From NCBI RefSeq assembly GCF_021223605.1, contig NZ_CP075175.1, positions 3,179,501 to 3,243,500 of the forward strand: DNA of 64,000 nucleotides, written 5' to 3'. This document shows, in pieces, positions 62,917-64,000 of this stretch. The notes beneath the pieces are model-generated. The model searched no databases and had not been told where the DNA came from. It saw nothing but the letters and a program-made list of their open reading frames with translations. Source of the DNA: Paenibacillus sp. 481 (GTDB taxonomy: Bacteria > Bacillota > Bacilli > Paenibacillales > Paenibacillaceae). The position numbers and the translations under genes are program-made. Numbering within the stretch: the stretch's first letter is position 1; the number at the start of each line of letters is the position of its first letter.

Positions 62917-63501
62917 TTATTGAACTAAGTGATTAGACTGCTCGACGGTACCCTTCCATGCGGACATGCCAGGCACAACATTTTTTACATGCTTAAAGCC
63001 TTTTTCATGCAACAGCTGAGCCGCCATGTCGCTGCGCTTCCCTGTACGACAAATGACGCAGATCTCATCTTCTTGATTCAGCTCTTGGATTCGTTGCTCC
63101 AATTGTCCGAGTGGGATGGAGATTGCACCTGAAATTTTGGCAAAAGCATACTCCGCTGGCTCACGCACATCAACGATCGTGACAGGTGGAGTCTCCTTAA
63201 TTCGCTGCTCTAGCTCCTCATTTGTTATCGTATTTGGGAAATCTCGTTCATCCTTAGCCTCGGCAGGAGCCGACTTCCGAATAAAATGATGAAGCACGTT
63301 CCCCGCTTGCTTGGTCCCTAAATAGTGGTGCCCTGTTGACTTCGCCCAGCTTTGAAGATCGGCTAACGAACCTTTATCCGTCGCTTGAACCTCAAGTACA
63401 CAGCCATGGGCTAGCTCTTCAAGCGCCTTTTTAGTTCTGACGATGGGCAGCGGGCAAGCCAGTCCTTTGGCATCTAGAACTTTATCTACTTGAATGGTCA
63501 T
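62917..63501 (-). CDS. TusA-rhodanese fusion sulfurtransferase (CstA-like)
   Basis: A 194-residue fusion. Residues 1-75 are TusA-like with [13 protein letters not shown]. Residues about 95-190 are rhodanese with the active loop [10 protein letters not shown]. CstA of staphylococci joins TusA, rhodanese and DsrE parts; here the DsrE part is a separate gene. GGAGG lies ten bases before the ATG at 63501; an ATG three codons earlier is too close to that site. First gene of the leftward operon, directly behind the promoter and operator. Confidence 0.9.
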   Translation of the reverse strand: MTIQVDKVLDAKGLACPLPIVRTKKALEELAHGCVLEVQATDKGSLADLQSWAKSTGHHYLGTKQAGNVLHHFIRKSAPAEAKDERDFPNTITNEELEQRIKETPPVTIVDVREPAEYAFAKISGAISIPLGQLEQRIQELNQEDEICVICRTGKRSDMAAQLLHEKGFKHVKNVVPGMSAWKGTVEQSNHLVQ

Positions 63502-63535
63502 GAACACCATGCCTCCTGATTTTTAATCCTTATAC

Positions 63536-63555
63536 ATATACCCCTATAGGTATAT
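63536..63555. promoter_or_regulatory. CstR operator of the persulfide operon
   Basis: ATATACC-CCTATA-GGTATAT is a perfect 7-6-7 palindrome just downstream of the operon -10 box. It resembles staphylococcal CstR sites (ATACCCCTA-type) and the second site at 60036. Confidence 0.8.
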
Positions 63556-63559
63556 TAAA

Positions 63560-63588
63560 AATATAAATGAATTACTTTTGCTCGTCAA
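63560..63588 (-). promoter_or_regulatory. Promoter of the persulfide operon
   Basis: On the minus strand, TTGACG (63588-63583), a 17-base spacer and TATATT (63565-63560). The operator covers the expected transcription start. Confidence 0.82.
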
Positions 63589-63677
63589 GGTTGTTGAATA
63601 CAGGTTCATAAATCCACCTATAAAGTATAAAATTCCCTATTTGGTTTGCCGAAAGTGAATGTATAGGAGGTGATGGC

Positions 63678-64000
63678 ATGTACGCGGGATTTTGGCAGAG
63701 GTTCTTAGCACATACGATTGATTGTGTATCGAATGGTTATATTACGGGCTATTGGAATCGTCCAGATGGCAAGCGACGTTTGGGAAAAGGTCGTTTGATA
63801 TCGTAGTAGTCGATGAGGATTACGAAAGACTATCCTTTTTGCGGGCATCTGCTAGGTATTGGAGTAAGCTGCTCTCACTATTTCCGTTATATATCGAATT
63901 TTTATGATGGCTGGATTGACGCAAAAGAAACAAGCTCTGCACGACAAATTCGCCAATACGTATGTTGTGGATAAAAAGTGCTCAAATACCGACATGAAGC
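63678..64000 (+). pseudogene. RDD family membrane protein, frameshifted and cut by window edge
   Basis: AGGAGGTGATG precedes an ATG opening YAGFWQRFLAHTID, the standard RDD start, but the frame ends at a TAG after about 42 codons. The next RDD block (ATFGKRSFDIVVVDEDYERL, then RASARYWSKLLSLFP) lies in another frame, and MAGLTQKKQALHDKFANTYV in a third. The hydrophobic segment expected after the first block is missing. At least two frameshifts and an internal loss make it a pseudogene; sequencing error in all of these seems unlikely. Confidence 0.75.

Overview
The window looks like chromosomal DNA of a low-to-medium-GC, spore-forming type Bacillota, most likely a Paenibacillus or close relative. 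The grounds are strong AGGAGG ribosome sites with many GTG/TTG starts, TTGACA/TATAAT promoters, an S-layer-homology surface protein, a lipoprotein deacetylase carrying a copper-amine-oxidase-like domain, a CvfC-type Nfu/HEAT protein, and type I holin-like toxin genes. The genus is an inference; no rRNA or tRNA gene is present.

Layout. 1-8.3 kb: small metabolic genes (LysR fragment, aldo/keto reductase, racemase-like protein, WYL regulator, epoxide hydrolase, NmrA-type reductase) and a TetR/serine-hydrolase pair with a perfect 20-bp operator. 8.6-11.2 kb: a three-gene ADP-ribose operon of a NrtR-like Nudix regulator, a NADAR N-glycosidase and a PARG-like macrodomain protein, behind two 13-bp palindromes. 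11.3-12.6 kb: Dph6-like ATP pyrophosphatase and a GNAT. 12.7-20.6 kb: first secreted RHS locus, made of a protein with five exact 123-residue repeats followed by a 1900-residue RHS protein tipped with a serine hydrolase domain. 21-24 kb: coiled-coil protein, orphan small RNA, radical SAM/SPASM protein and a small secreted protein. 24.3-27.7 kb: VanRS-like two-component system and a polysaccharide deacetylase. 28-33.5 kb: PlsC, KptA, RNase H, an orphan protein, and YdjM-like and DUF418 membrane proteins. 33.5-37.8 kb: crystallin-like secreted protein, an intact type I toxin/antisense RNA locus, CvfC, a metallo-beta-lactamase-fold hydrolase and an 18-bp minisatellite. 37.8-47 kb: RsgA, an ABC-F ATPase, an SLH surface protein and an MFS/TetR efflux operon. 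47.2-56.6 kb: second RHS locus (accessory protein, 1701-residue RHS protein with a PD-(D/E)XK nuclease tip, small cysteine-rich immunity candidate), then a decayed IS1182-type element and an orphan RHS tip fragment. 56.7-59.6 kb: secreted protein, acetyltransferase, DUF3024 protein and decayed sequence. 59.7-63.6 kb: a leftward persulfide/thiosulfate (cst-like) operon with CstR and two matching operators. The window ends in a frameshifted RDD-family pseudogene.

Themes. Two secreted RHS toxins are each preceded by a secreted partner carrying YD-repeat-like sequence, which suggests a conserved two- or three-gene surface-weapon layout. The nuclease RHS has a plausible immunity gene; the hydrolase RHS has none visible. 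Three copies of one hairpin family mark an intact, a decayed and an RNA-only type I toxin-antitoxin locus. The ADP-ribose operon joins an effector-sensing regulator with two enzymes that remove or recycle ADP-ribose. Short-period tandem repeats recur at gene ends (5.1, 8.7, 10.2 and 37.6 kb). All functional calls come from reading motifs by eye, without database searches.
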